A DNA stretch of 64,000 nt from Zeimonas sp050187175 (GTDB lineage: Bacteria; Pseudomonadota; Gammaproteobacteria; Burkholderiales; Burkholderiaceae_E), in NCBI GenBank assembly GCA_050187175.1, contig JBFWXS010000003.1:147660-211659 (forward strand), given 5' to 3'. Below, piece by piece: positions 18,399-27,540 of the stretch. Within the stretch, counting starts at the first letter, position 1, and the number at the start of each line of letters is the position of its first letter. Under the pieces are notes generated by a model. It did no database searches and had not been told where the DNA came from. It worked only from the letters and a program-made list of their open reading frames with translations. The translations under genes were made by a program, and so were the position numbers.

Positions 18399-19922
18399 TC
18401 AACCCGCGTGCGCGCCGAGGAATAGCCGGTACGCCGGATGCTGACTCTCGTCCCAGTACGGGTAGCCGAGCGTGGACAGGAAGCGCTGGAACTCCTGCTT
18501 GTCGCCGGGCGGCACCTGGATGCCGACCAGGATGCGGCCATAGTCGGCGCCGTGGTTGCGATAGTGGAACAGCGAGATGTTCCAGTTAGGGCTCATGCTC
18601 GACAGGAAGCGCATCAGCGCGCCGGGCCGTTCCGGGAACTCGAAGCGGTACAGCAGCTCGTCGCGCGCCAGCGGCGAATGGCCGCCGACCAGATGCCGGA
18701 TGTGCAGCTTGCCCAGCTCGTCCTCGGTCAGGTCCAGCGTCGGAAAACCGGCCTGGCGGAAGGTCTCGGCGATGCGCGTCCCTTCGCCGGGCAGCGGCGT
18801 CTGGATGCCGACGAACACGTGCGCCTCGCGCGCATCGGCGATGCGATAGTTGAACTCGGTGACGTTGCGCGGGCCGACCAGCTCGCAGAAGCGCCGGAAG
18901 CTGCCGCGTTCCTCCGGGATCGTGACCGCGAACACCGCCTCGCGCCGTTCACCGATTTCGGCGCGCTCCGAGACGAAGCGCAGCCGGTCGAAGTTCATGT
19001 TCGCGCCGGTGGCGACCGCCGCCAGCGTCTCGTCGCGCAGCCCTTCGCGCTCGACGTAAGCCTTCAGTCCCGCCACGGATAGCGCGCCCGAAGGCTCGAG
19101 GATGGAGCGCGTGTCCTGGAACACATCCTTGATCGCTGCGCAGGCGGCGTCGGTGTCGACCAGCACGATGTCGTCGAGCAGCGCCTTGCAGAGCCTGAAA
19201 GTTTCCTCGCCGACCCGCTTCACCGCCGTGCCGTCGGCGAACAGCCCGACGTCCTGCAGCTCGACGTGATGGCCTGCCTTGATGGAGCGCGCCATTGCGT
19301 CGGAGTCGGTGGACTGCACGCCGATCACGCGCACCTCCGGCCGCACCTGCTTGACGTACGCGGCTATCCCGGCCGCCAGTCCGCCCCCGCCGATCGACAC
19401 GAAGATCGCATGCAGCGGCCCCTGGTGCTGGCGCAGGATTTCCATGCCGACCGTGCCCTGGCCGGCGATCACGTCGGGATCGTCGAACGGATGCACGAAG
19501 GTCAGGCCTTCGCGCGCCTGCTGCTCGTAGGCCGCGGCAGCGGCGTCGCTGTACGAGTCGCCGATCAGCACCGTCTCGCCGCCGAGCGCGCGCACGGCGT
19601 CGATCTTGACCTGCGGCGTGGTCACCGGCATCACGATCACGGCGCGGCAGCCGAGCCGGCGCGCGGCCAGTGCCACGCCCTGCGCGTGGTTGCCGGCCGA
19701 GGCTGCGATCACGCCGCGCGCGAGCTGCTCCGGGCTGAGCCGCGCCATCCGGTTGTAGGCCCCGCGCAGCTTGAACGAGAACACCGGCTGCATGTCCTCG
19801 CGCTTGAGCAGCACGCGGTTGCCCAGGCGGACAGACAAGGTCTGCGCCGGTTCCAGCGGCGTTTCATGGGCGACGTCGTAGACCTTCGCCGTGAGGATGC
19901 GTTTCAGATAGTCGATGGGCAT
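18399..19922 (-). CDS. ilvA: Threonine ammonia-lyase, biosynthetic
   Basis: A 507-residue PLP enzyme that converts threonine to 2-oxobutanoate, the first step of isoleucine synthesis. The PLP lysine is K51 (VFSFKLRGAYN); SAGNHAQGVA and the phosphate loop SIGGGGLAAG follow. The C-terminal 180 residues carry two ACT-like regulatory repeats (EERGSFRRFCELVGPRNVTE and FEFPERPGALMRFLSSMSPN), so feedback control by isoleucine and valine is expected, in contrast to the short catabolic TdcB type. Confidence 0.97.
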   Translation of the reverse strand: MPIDYLKRILTAKVYDVAHETPLEPAQTLSVRLGNRVLLKREDMQPVFSFKLRGAYNRMARLSPEQLARGVIAASAGNHAQGVALAARRLGCRAVIVMPVTTPQVKIDAVRALGGETVLIGDSYSDAAAAAYEQQAREGLTFVHPFDDPDVIAGQGTVGMEILRQHQGPLHAIFVSIGGGGLAAGIAAYVKQVRPEVRVIGVQSTDSDAMARSIKAGHHVELQDVGLFADGTAVKRVGEETFRLCKALLDDIVLVDTDAACAAIKDVFQDTRSILEPSGALSVAGLKAYVEREGLRDETLAAVATGANMNFDRLRFVSERAEIGERREAVFAVTIPEERGSFRRFCELVGPRNVTEFNYRIADAREAHVFVGIQTPLPGEGTRIAETFRQAGFPTLDLTEDELGKLHIRHLVGGHSPLARDELLYRFEFPERPGALMRFLSSMSPNWNISLFHYRNHGADYGRILVGIQVPPGDKQEFQRFLSTLGYPYWDESQHPAYRLFLGAHAG

Positions 19923-19995
19923 GAAATATCGGCCTGCGCGGAGAGGGCCCGCGGCCAGAGTATGGCATTGTGGGGACGGCGCTCGGGATTCGCGC

Positions 19996-20676
19996 TCAGG
20001 GCTCGATTTCGCAGCCGATCCGCGCCAGCGCCGCGTCCACCCAGCGCCGGTCCTGCGCCACGCCGGCCGCGATGTCGGCCAGCGTCTTGTCCTCGGCGGC
20101 GTGCTTGGCGCGCGCCGCCTCGTAGACGCTGTCGAGCTGCTCGTACGGCACGCACAGCAGGCCGTCGTCGTCGCCCAGCACCAGATCGCCGGGCTCGATG
20201 CTCATGCCGTCGATCGCGATCGTCACGTTGATCTCGCCCGGGCCGTCCTTGTACGGGCCGCGGTGCGTGACGCCGGCGGCGAAGACGGGGAAGGCGCCGG
20301 CGCTGAGCGCCGCGTGGTCACGGATGGCGCCGTTGATGACGATGCCGCCCAGGCGCCGCTGGATCGCTTGGGCCACCATGATCTCGCCGATGATCGCATT
20401 GGTCAGGTCGCCGCCCGCATCGACGACGATGATGTCGCCGGGCTCGGCCAAGTCGAGCGCCTTGTGGACCATCAGGTTGTCGCCGGGCCGGGTGCGCACG
20501 GTGAAGGCCGGCCCCGCCATCGGGCCGCCGCGGTAGACCGGCCGCAGCCGGGCGCCGCCGGCGAACATTCGCGACATGACATCGCTGACATTGGCCACCG
20601 GCAGGGCGCGGAAGGCGTCCGCGCGCTGCGCGTCGACGGCGCGCCGGCGGCGCAGGATGCGTGCTCCGATCGTCAC
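19996..20676 (-). CDS. RraA/4-carboxy-4-hydroxy-2-oxoadipate aldolase family protein
   Basis: A 226-residue protein with the RraA-like fold: VVDAGGDLTNAIIGEIMVAQ, then GGIVINGAIRDHAAL, the segment with the Arg-Asp pair that binds substrate and metal in aldolase/decarboxylase members, and IEPGDLVLGDDDGL. It may be an oxaloacetate decarboxylase or hydroxy-oxo-acid aldolase; it is too divergent to be called the RNase E inhibitor. The GTG start at 20676 has AAGGAG eight bases upstream. It lies directly upstream of ilvA on the same strand. Confidence 0.85.
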   Translation of the reverse strand: MTIGARILRRRRAVDAQRADAFRALPVANVSDVMSRMFAGGARLRPVYRGGPMAGPAFTVRTRPGDNLMVHKALDLAEPGDIIVVDAGGDLTNAIIGEIMVAQAIQRRLGGIVINGAIRDHAALSAGAFPVFAAGVTHRGPYKDGPGEINVTIAIDGMSIEPGDLVLGDDDGLLCVPYEQLDSVYEAARAKHAAEDKTLADIAAGVAQDRRWVDAALARIGCEIEP

Positions 20677-20839
20677 GGGAGGAACTCCTTCAGAGGTTGG
20701 GGGCGGGCGGCGGCGGTGCACGCATGCGGGCAGCCGGCGCAGCCGCGATGATAGGCGACCGGCCGCCGCGCCCGGGGCGACGCGCGGGGCGGCTGCCGTC
20801 CGCCTGGGGCAAGCGCCGCTGCTATACACTGCTGGCCCG

Positions 20840-21334
20840 ATGGAAGCCTTGGCGGAAAAGCTGCTCGAATGGTTCGCGTTGCCCCGCCACGGGCTGTCGA
20901 CGATCTTCGTCGTCGCCTTCGTGTCCGCGACGCTGCTGCCGCTGGGCTCCGAACCGGCGGTATTCGGCTTCGTCGCGCTCAATCCCGACCGATTCTGGCC
21001 GGCCGTGGCGGTGGCGACGGTGGGCAATACGCTCGGCGGCATCGTCGACTACTGGCTGGGCGTCGGCGCGCACGAGGCCGTGGCCAAGGGCAAGCAGACG
21101 CGCTATCTGCACTGGTTCGAGCGGCTGGGGCCCAAGGCGCTGTTCTTCTCCTGGCTGCCGGTGGTCGGCGACCCGCTGTGCGCCGTCGCCGGCTGGTTGA
21201 GGCTGCCGTTCTGGCAGTGCGTCGGCTGGATGGCGATCGGCAAGCTGCTGCGCTACGTCACGATGACCGCGGCGCTGCTGTGGATTCCCGACCACTGGTG
21301 GCAGGCTCTGGCCCGGCCGTTCACGGGGGGCTGA
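20840..21334 (+). CDS. YqaA family (DedA/SNARE-associated) membrane protein
   Basis: A 164-residue inner-membrane protein. STIFVVAFVSATLLPLGSEP, TVGNTLGGIVDYWLGVGA and LPVVGDPLCAVAGWLRLP are the conserved segments of the YqaA branch of the DedA superfamily, which is linked to lipid handling and membrane homeostasis. The ATG at 20840 gives the family-typical length. The 163-bp gap to the divergent RraA-like gene shows no clear promoter. Confidence 0.9.
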   Translation: MEALAEKLLEWFALPRHGLSTIFVVAFVSATLLPLGSEPAVFGFVALNPDRFWPAVAVATVGNTLGGIVDYWLGVGAHEAVAKGKQTRYLHWFERLGPKALFFSWLPVVGDPLCAVAGWLRLPFWQCVGWMAIGKLLRYVTMTAALLWIPDHWWQALARPFTGG

Positions 21335-21457
21335 GCCCCGGCTGCCGCGGCGGATGCGGCAAGCTTGCAGCGGCTCGGCTAAAATTTCCGGCTATGCATT
21401 CCTTCTGGCGTCCAAGTTCGGTCGAGATCGGCGCGGGTTGTTGGCCCGCCGGCGATA

Positions 21458-21479
21458 GTCGCTCGTCGCGCTGAGCGAC
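21458..21479 (+). promoter_or_regulatory. Hairpin in the leader of the DUF3683 oxidoreductase gene
   Basis: GTCGCTC at 21458-21464 and GAGCGAC at 21473-21479 form a perfect 7-bp inverted repeat, 66 bases upstream of the chosen start. It could be an operator or leader hairpin; nothing ties it to a specific regulator. Confidence 0.25.
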
Positions 21480-21544
21480 CCGTCCCGATGCCGCCGCGGC
21501 TGTTGTCCGCCGGCGCGATCCTCCCGATACCGAAAGTCCCGACG

Positions 21545-24500
21545 ATGAACGCCCCGATTCCGCTGCAGACCCTCGATCCGCTTGCCGCCGCCCCGGTCCG
21601 GCTGCGTGAGATTCCGTACAACTACACGTCGTTCGCCGACCGCGAGATCGTCCTGCGGCTGCTGGGTCCCGAGGCCTGGGACATCGTCGAGGAGCTGCGC
21701 GGCGAACGCCGCACCGGCCGTTCGGCGCGCATGCTGTACGAAGTACTGGGCGACATCTGGGTGGTCCGCCGCAATCCGTATCTGCAGGATGACCTGCTCG
21801 ACAACCCGAAGCGGCGCCGGCTGCTGATCGAGGCCCTGCATCACCGGCTCGGCGAGATCGAGAAGCGGCGCGCCGTCGCGCCGGCGGAATCGGGCGCGAA
21901 CGNNNNNNNNNNNNNNNNNNNNNNNNNNNNNNNNNNNNNNNNNNNNNNNNNNNNNNNNNNNNNNNNNNNNNNNNNNNNNNNNNNNNNNNNNNNNNNNNNN
22001 NNCGGCGCGAATGAACCCGGCGCAAACGAGCCCGGCGCCGTCGAACGCGGCACCAAGGTGCTGCGGCTGCTCGAGCTGGCCCGCGCCGCCGTCGCCGACT
22101 TCGAGCGCGAGTTCGAGCGCACGGCCGCGCTGCGCAGCCGCACGCTGAGGAAGCTGTCCCGCCTGACGGCACGCGACAATATCCGCTTCGACGGCATGAG
22201 CCGCGTCTCGCATGTCACCGACGCCACCGACTGGCGCGTCGAGTATCCGTTCGTCGTGCTCACGCCCGACAGCGAAGTCGAGATCGCCGGCCTCGTAAGC
22301 GCCTGCGTCGAGCTCGGCCTGACCATCATTCCGCGCGGCGGCGGCACCGGCTATACCGGCGGCGCCATCCCGCTGACGCCGCTGTCGGCCGTCATCAATA
22401 CCGAGAAGCTGGAGAAGCTCGGCCCGGTCGAGATGCAGCGGCTGCCCGGCGTCGATCACGAAGTGGCGACGATCTTCTCCGAGGCAGGCGTGGTCACGCG
22501 CCGCGTCACCGACGCCGCCGACCGCGCCGGGCGCGTCTTCGCCGTCGATCCGACCTCGATCGACGCGTCCTGCATAGGCGGCAACATCGCCATGAACGCC
22601 GGCGGCAAGAAGGCCGTGCTGTGGGGCACCGCGCTCGACAACCTGGCCTGGTGGCGGATGGTGGATCCGGACGGCCAGTGGCTCGAGGTCACGCGGCTGG
22701 ATCACAACCTCGGCAAGATCCACGACGTGGCGGTGGCCCGCTTCGAGCTGCGGCGCTACGCGGCCGGGCAGCTGGGCGGCGACGGCGAGATGCGCGGCGC
22801 GCCGGTTTCGGTCCAGCAGCTTGAGATCCCCGGCCGGCGCTTCCGCAAGGAAGGGCTGGGCAAGGACGTCACCGACAAGTTCCTCGCCGGCCTGCCGGGC
22901 GTACAGAAGGAAGGCTGCGACGGCCTGATCACGTCGGCGCGCTGGGTGCTGCACCGGATGCCCAAGCACGTGCGCACCGTCTGCCTGGAGTTCTTCGGCC
23001 AGCCGAAGGACGCCGTGCCCTCCATCGTCGACATCAAGGGCTACCTCGACGAGCGGCCGCACGGCGCCATCCTGGCCGGCCTCGAGCATCTGGACGAGCG
23101 CTACCTGCGCGCCGTCGGCTACACCACCAAGTCCAAGCGCGGCGGCCTGCCCAAGATGGTGCTGGTCGGCGACATCGTCGGCGACGACGACGAAGCGGTC
23201 GCCAAGGCGAGCTCCGAAGTCGTGCGGCTGGCCAACCGCCGCTCGGGCGAAGGCTTCGTCGCCGTGTCGGCGGAGGCGCGCAAGACATTCTGGGCCGACC
23301 GCTCGCGCACCGCCGCCATCGCGCGCCACACGAACGCGTTCAAGATCAACGAGGACGTCGTCATTCCGCTGCCGCGGATGGGCGAGTACACCGACGGCAT
23401 TGAGCGCATCAACATCGAGCTGTCGACCAAGAACAAGCTGAAGATGCTGGCCGAGCTCGACCGGCTGCTGGCCAGCGGCGGCTCGCTGGCCCGGGCCGGC
23501 GACATCGACGGCGACGGCGAGGTCGACCCGCACGCGTTCGACGAGCTCGGCAGCGAACGCCGCCGGCAGGCTCAGGAGCTGCTGGCGATCACGCGGCAGC
23601 GCTGGGCCTGGCTGCTGGCCAATCTCGATCTGCCGCTGGCGCAGGCGCGCGACACGCTGCCGGCGCTGGGCCTGACGCATCTGCTGCCGCGCATCGACGA
23701 GCGGCTGGTCGAGTCGCCGCGCGCGACGCTGTTCCACGTCCTGCAGGACCGCACGATCCGCGTGTCATGGAAAGTGGAGCTGCGCGCGCCGCTGGAGAAG
23801 ATCCTGTCCGGCCAGCCGTTCGCGCCGCTGCTCGACGCCATCGACGCGCTGCACAAGCGCGTGCTGCGCGGCCGCGTGTTCGTCGCGCTGCACATGCACG
23901 CCGGCGACGGCAACGTGCACACGAACATCCCGGTCAATTCCGACGACTACGAGATGCTGAAGGAGGCCGAGGCCGCGGTGGCGCGCATCATGGCATTGGC
24001 GCGCTCGCTGGACGGCGTCATCTCCGGCGAGCACGGCATAGGCATCACCAAGCTCGAGTTCCTCAGCGAAGCCGAGCTGGCCGAGTTCCGCGCATACAAG
24101 CAGCGCGTCGATCCCGAAGGGCGATTCAACAAGGGCAAGCTGCTCGACGACCCTGCGGTTCCCGGCGACCTGCGCAATGCCTATACGCCCAGCTTCGGGC
24201 TGATGGGGGCGGAATCGCTGATCCTGCAGCAGTCCGACATCGGCTCGATCGCCGATTCGGTGAAGAACTGTCTGCGCTGCGGCAAGTGCAAGCCGGTGTG
24301 CGCGACGCACGTGCCGCGCGCCAATCTGCTGTACTCGCCGCGCAACAAGATCCTGGCGACCTCGCTGCTGGTCGAGGCCTTCCTCTACGAAGAGCAGACG
24401 CGCCGCGGCGTGTCGATCAAGCACTGGGACGAGTTCTCCGACGTCGCCGACCACTGTACGGTCTGCCACAAGTGCGAGACGCCGTGTCCGGTGGACATCG

Positions 24501-25699
24501 ACTTCGGCGACGTGTCGATGAACATGCGCAACCTGCTGCGCAAGATGGGCCGCAAGAAGTTCAACCCCGGCAATGCCGCGGCGATGTTCTTCCTGAACGC
24601 CACCGACCCCGACACGATCAAGGCCACGCGCGCCGCCATGGTCGGCATCGGCTACAAGGCGCAGCGGCTGGCCAACGACCTGCTGAAGCGCTTCGCCCGC
24701 GAGCAGACGCGGCGGCCGCCGGCGACGGTAGGCCGCGCGCCGATCAAGGAGCAGGTGATCCACTTCGTCAACAAGAAGATGCCGGGCCAGCTGCCGAAGA
24801 AGACGGCGCGCGCGCTGCTCGACATCGAGGATTCGCGCTACGTCCCCATCATCCGCGACCCGCGCGCCACGACGGTGGATGCCGAAGCCGTGTTCTACTT
24901 CCCCGGCTGCGGCTCGGAGCGCCTGTTCTCGCAGGTCGGGCTGGCGACGCAGGCGATGCTGTGGCACGTGGGCGTGCAGACCGTGCTGCCGCCGGGCTAC
25001 CTGTGCTGCGGCTATCCGCAGCGCGGCTCGGGCCAGTTCGACAAGGCCGAGAAGATCATCACCGACAACCGCGTGCTGTTCCACCGCGTGGCCAATACGC
25101 TGAACTATCTCGACATCAAGACCGTCGTGGTGAGCTGCGGCACCTGCTACGACCAGCTGCAGGGCTACGAGTTCGAGAAGATCTTCCCCGGCTGCCGCAT
25201 CGTCGACATCCACGAGTTCCTGATGGAGAAGGGCGTGCGGCTCGACGGCGTCACCGGCGCGCGCTACATGTACCACGACCCCTGTCACACGCCGATCAAG
25301 CAGCATGCGCCGCTGAAGGTCGTCAATGCGCTGATCAATGATTCGATCAACGGCCGCGTCGAGAAGAACGACCGCTGCTGCGGCGAGTCCGGCACGCTGG
25401 CGGTATCGCGGCCCGACATCAGCACGCAGGTGCGCTTCCGCAAGGAAGAGGAAATGCGCAAGGGCGCGCAGGCGCTGCGCGCGGCACCGGCGGCCGGCGG
25501 CGCGGCGTTCGACGGTCCGGTCAAGGTGCTGACCTCGTGCCCGTCGTGCCTGCAGGGGCTGTCGCGCTACAGCGAGGATGCGGGGATAGACGCCGACTAC
25601 ATCGTCGTCGAGCTGGCGCGTCACCTGCTCGGCGAGAACTGGCTGCCGCAATACGTGGCGCGCGCCAATGACGGCGGCATCGAGCGGGTGCTGGTGTGA
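21545..25699 (+). CDS. DUF3683-type FAD/FMN-binding oxidoreductase with 4Fe-4S and CCG domains
   Basis: A giant protein of about 1380 residues (exact length unknown because of the internal gap). Order: an N-terminal DUF3683-like region (EIPYNYTSFADREIVLRLLG), a PCMH FAD-binding domain near residue 260 (IIPRGGGTGYTGGAIPLT), FAD-oxidase C domain (HMHAGDGNVHTNIPV and ISGEHGIGITKLEFL), two 4Fe-4S motifs near 908 and 970 (CLRCGKCKPVC, CTVCHKCETPCP), and two CCG clusters near 1153 and 1276 (CCGYPQRG, CCGESGT). This is a fusion of the GlpC/GlcD/GlcF modules and probably oxidises a 2-hydroxy acid such as D-lactate or glycolate at the membrane face. The start at 21545 is chosen for domain fit. Confidence 0.9.
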   Translation: MNAPIPLQTLDPLAAAPVRLREIPYNYTSFADREIVLRLLGPEAWDIVEELRGERRTGRSARMLYEVLGDIWVVRRNPYLQDDLLDNPKRRRLLIEALHHRLGEIEKRRAVAPAESGANXXXXXXXXXXXXXXXXXXXXXXXXXXXXXXXXXXGANEPGANEPGAVERGTKVLRLLELARAAVADFEREFERTAALRSRTLRKLSRLTARDNIRFDGMSRVSHVTDATDWRVEYPFVVLTPDSEVEIAGLVSACVELGLTIIPRGGGTGYTGGAIPLTPLSAVINTEKLEKLGPVEMQRLPGVDHEVATIFSEAGVVTRRVTDAADRAGRVFAVDPTSIDASCIGGNIAMNAGGKKAVLWGTALDNLAWWRMVDPDGQWLEVTRLDHNLGKIHDVAVARFELRRYAAGQLGGDGEMRGAPVSVQQLEIPGRRFRKEGLGKDVTDKFLAGLPGVQKEGCDGLITSARWVLHRMPKHVRTVCLEFFGQPKDAVPSIVDIKGYLDERPHGAILAGLEHLDERYLRAVGYTTKSKRGGLPKMVLVGDIVGDDDEAVAKASSEVVRLANRRSGEGFVAVSAEARKTFWADRSRTAAIARHTNAFKINEDVVIPLPRMGEYTDGIERINIELSTKNKLKMLAELDRLLASGGSLARAGDIDGDGEVDPHAFDELGSERRRQAQELLAITRQRWAWLLANLDLPLAQARDTLPALGLTHLLPRIDERLVESPRATLFHVLQDRTIRVSWKVELRAPLEKILSGQPFAPLLDAIDALHKRVLRGRVFVALHMHAGDGNVHTNIPVNSDDYEMLKEAEAAVARIMALARSLDGVISGEHGIGITKLEFLSEAELAEFRAYKQRVDPEGRFNKGKLLDDPAVPGDLRNAYTPSFGLMGAESLILQQSDIGSIADSVKNCLRCGKCKPVCATHVPRANLLYSPRNKILATSLLVEAFLYEEQTRRGVSIKHWDEFSDVADHCTVCHKCETPCPVDIDFGDVSMNMRNLLRKMGRKKFNPGNAAAMFFLNATDPDTIKATRAAMVGIGYKAQRLANDLLKRFAREQTRRPPATVGRAPIKEQVIHFVNKKMPGQLPKKTARALLDIEDSRYVPIIRDPRATTVDAEAVFYFPGCGSERLFSQVGLATQAMLWHVGVQTVLPPGYLCCGYPQRGSGQFDKAEKIITDNRVLFHRVANTLNYLDIKTVVVSCGTCYDQLQGYEFEKIFPGCRIVDIHEFLMEKGVRLDGVTGARYMYHDPCHTPIKQHAPLKVVNALINDSINGRVEKNDRCCGESGTLAVSRPDISTQVRFRKEEEMRKGAQALRAAPAAGGAAFDGPVKVLTSCPSCLQGLSRYSEDAGIDADYIVVELARHLLGENWLPQYVARANDGGIERVLV
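21903..22002. other. Assembly gap (100 N) inside the oxidoreductase gene
   Basis: A run of exactly 100 N. The left flank ends in codons for SGAN and the right flank continues GANEPGANEPGA, so the gap lies in a 15-bp in-frame tandem array. The reading frame happens to agree across it, but the true length is unknown. Confidence 0.98.
22004..22033 (+). repeat. In-frame 15-bp units encoding GANEP at the gap edge
   Basis: Two units (22004-22018, 22019-22033) encode GANEP, and the last bases before the gap encode another GAN. The array is in the linker between the DUF3683-like region and the FAD domain and is the likely reason that assembly failed here. Confidence 0.85.
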
Positions 25700-26250
25700 G
25701 CGGTGCGAGCCGTCCGAGCGGTCCGAGCGGGCAGCGCGCGCAGGGCGGGCATCACGGGCAGCAACCGGGCGCTGCGGCCGATGCCGGTGACGGGCGGCTT
25801 GCCGCGCAGCGTGATGCGGCCTGCCCGCTGTGCAGCGGCGACGGCGGCGAGCTGGTCGTGCGCGGACCGCGCTGGCGTGTCATTCTGGCCGGCGACGCCG
25901 ATCATCCGGCGTTCACGCGCGTCGTCTGGCACGCGCATGTGGCGGAAGTGAGCGAGCTCGACGACGAGTCGCGGCGCGAGCTGTTCGACGTCGCGCTGAC
26001 GATCGAGCGTACGCAGCGCGAAGTGCTGGCGCCGGACAAGATCAACTGGGCCAGCTTCGGCAATGTGGTGCCGCATCTGCACTGGCACGTGATTCCGCGC
26101 TGGCGCGACGACCGGCATTTCCCCGAACCGGTCTGGGGCCGGCCGGCCGGCGCCGAGCGCGACGCGGCCGCACAGGCGCGGGCGCGCGCGGTGACGGCGC
26201 GGCTGGACGCCTACCGGGGCGCGTTGATCGAGCGGCTCGCCGCGCGCTGA
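25696..26250 (+). CDS. HIT family protein
   Basis: A 184-residue protein with a GTG start overlapping the oxidoreductase stop. A low-complexity Gly/Ser/Gln/Ala leader of about 40 residues is followed by CPLCSGDGGELV and the histidine triad HLHWHVIPR, the catalytic site of HIT nucleotide hydrolases and transferases. HPAFTRVVWHAHVAEVSELD is typical for the family. The leader may not be translated in full, as a later start would give the usual 140 residues. Its last 40 bases overlap the opposing GntR gene. Confidence 0.88.
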   Translation: MSGASRPSGPSGQRAQGGHHGQQPGAAADAGDGRLAAQRDAACPLCSGDGGELVVRGPRWRVILAGDADHPAFTRVVWHAHVAEVSELDDESRRELFDVALTIERTQREVLAPDKINWASFGNVVPHLHWHVIPRWRDDRHFPEPVWGRPAGAERDAAAQARARAVTARLDAYRGALIERLAAR

Positions 26251-26999
26251 TCGTGCTGATCGCCCGGCCGGCCTGCCTCGTCCTTGGCAGCGGCCGCCGC
26301 CCAGAATCGTTCGGCGCTGCCGAGATGGATCTCGATGGCGGCGCGCGCCCGTTCGCTGTCGCCCGAGCGGATCGCGGCCAGCAGCAGCCGGTGTTCGTCG
26401 ACCGAGCGGCGCGATCGCTGCGCGTTCGCGAAGTACTGCAGCCGGCGGCGCCACGACATGCGCAGGAACAGATCGACGAAGCGCGCCAGCGTGCCGTTGC
26501 CGGAGGCCGCAGCCATCGCGCGGTGAAACTCCTGATCGGCCAGCGCGGCATCGTGCCCCAGGCCGATGTTCGCCTCCAGCCGCTCGATCTCCACCTCCAT
26601 CCGGTGCAGGCATTCGCGCTCGCGATGCAGCGTAGCCAGACGCACCACCTCGGTCTCGAGCAGCGCGCGCACGGCCATCGCCTCGTTGACCGCGCTCTCC
26701 GGCAGCGGCGTCGCGTGCTCGGTCAGCACCAGGGCTTCCGGGCTGCGCCGATGCGGCGGCACGATGTACAGGCCTGAACCCTGGCGCGGCATCAGCATCT
26801 GCAGCGATTCGAGCTTCGACAGGCCTTCGCGGATGGCCGGCCGGCCGGTGCCGATCTGCTCGGCCAGCTCGCGTTCGTTCGGCAGGCGCGTTTCGCCGGC
26901 CGCGTCCGCGCGCGCGATCAGCCGCAGCAGCGCATCGAGCACGCGTTCGGACTTGCTGATGCGCTCATCACCCGGCGCTGTGCCGTCGGTGTCGGTCAT
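26211..26999 (-). CDS. GntR family (FadR/FCD) transcriptional regulator
   Basis: A 262-residue regulator: winged helix at residues 20-85 (LPNERELAEQIGTGRPAIRE and LSKLESLQMLMPRQGSGLYI) and an FCD domain (RALLETEVVRLATLHR, DQEFHRAMAAASGNGTLARF, DEHRLLLAAIRSGDSERARA). The DQEFH and DEH segments contain typical FCD metal ligands. It lies 34 bases downstream of the Bug gene on the same strand and may control uptake or use of the same carboxylate; this is inference from position. Confidence 0.9.
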   Translation of the reverse strand: MTDTDGTAPGDERISKSERVLDALLRLIARADAAGETRLPNERELAEQIGTGRPAIREGLSKLESLQMLMPRQGSGLYIVPPHRRSPEALVLTEHATPLPESAVNEAMAVRALLETEVVRLATLHRERECLHRMEVEIERLEANIGLGHDAALADQEFHRAMAAASGNGTLARFVDLFLRMSWRRRLQYFANAQRSRRSVDEHRLLLAAIRSGDSERARAAIEIHLGSAERFWAAAAAKDEAGRPGDQHDQRAASRSINAPR

Positions 27000-27033
27000 G
27001 GTGCTCTCTTGTCGTTCATGTCGGCGCTATCGG

Positions 27034-27540
27034 TCATGCCGCCCGGGCTCCGGTCGCTTTCACCACTTCGTGCCAGCGGGCCACTTCGCGGCGGATGTGC
27101 TCGGCGAACTGCCGTGGCGTGCCGCCATGGATTCGCGCGCCGATCTCGTCATGCTTGCGACGCAGCGCCGGATCGGTCAAGGCCTCGTTGACGGCCCGGT
27201 TCAGCCGTTCGACGATCGCGGCCGGCAGGCCTGCCGGGCCGGCCACGCCGAACCAGCCGGTCGACGAGAACCCGGGAATCGTCTCCGCCACCGACGGAAT
27301 GTCCGGCGCGCCAGGCACGCGCTCGATCGAGGTCACGCCGAGCGCCTTGATCGAGCCTTGCCGCACGTGAGGAATCGACGACGGAAAGCCGTCGCACAGG
27401 ACGTCGATCGTACCGCCGATCAGATCCTGCAGGGCGAGCGCGCCGCCGCGGTACGGCACCGTCGTGAACGACAGCCGCATCTCGTGGCGCAGCAGCTCGA
27501 CAGCCATGTGCTGGGTGGTGCCGAGGCTGCCCAGGCCCAC
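27034..27540 (-). CDS. Bug-type (tripartite tricarboxylate transporter) substrate-binding protein, C-terminal half, cut by assembly gap
   Basis: The last 168 residues of a periplasmic Bug protein: GSLGTTQHMAVELLRHEM, VPYRGGALALQDLIGGTIDV, the mid-domain PEIPSVAE-like element (PDIPSVAETIPGFSSTGWFG) and GVAGPAGLPAAIVERLNRAV. Bug proteins are about 320 residues, so about 150 residues plus the signal peptide are missing, more than a 100-base gap can hold. The real gap must be larger than drawn. No membrane partners of a TTT system are nearby. Confidence 0.85.
   Translation of the reverse strand: MGLGSLGTTQHMAVELLRHEMRLSFTTVPYRGGALALQDLIGGTIDVLCDGFPSSIPHVRQGSIKALGVTSIERVPGAPDIPSVAETIPGFSSTGWFGVAGPAGLPAAIVERLNRAVNEALTDPALRRKHDEIGARIHGGTPRQFAEHIRREVARWHEVVKATGARAA

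Noticed and set aside
23765..25651. 628-codon minus-strand frame opposite the oxidoreductase
   Set aside because: Antisense shadow of the iron-sulfur and CCG part, with no recognisable domain.
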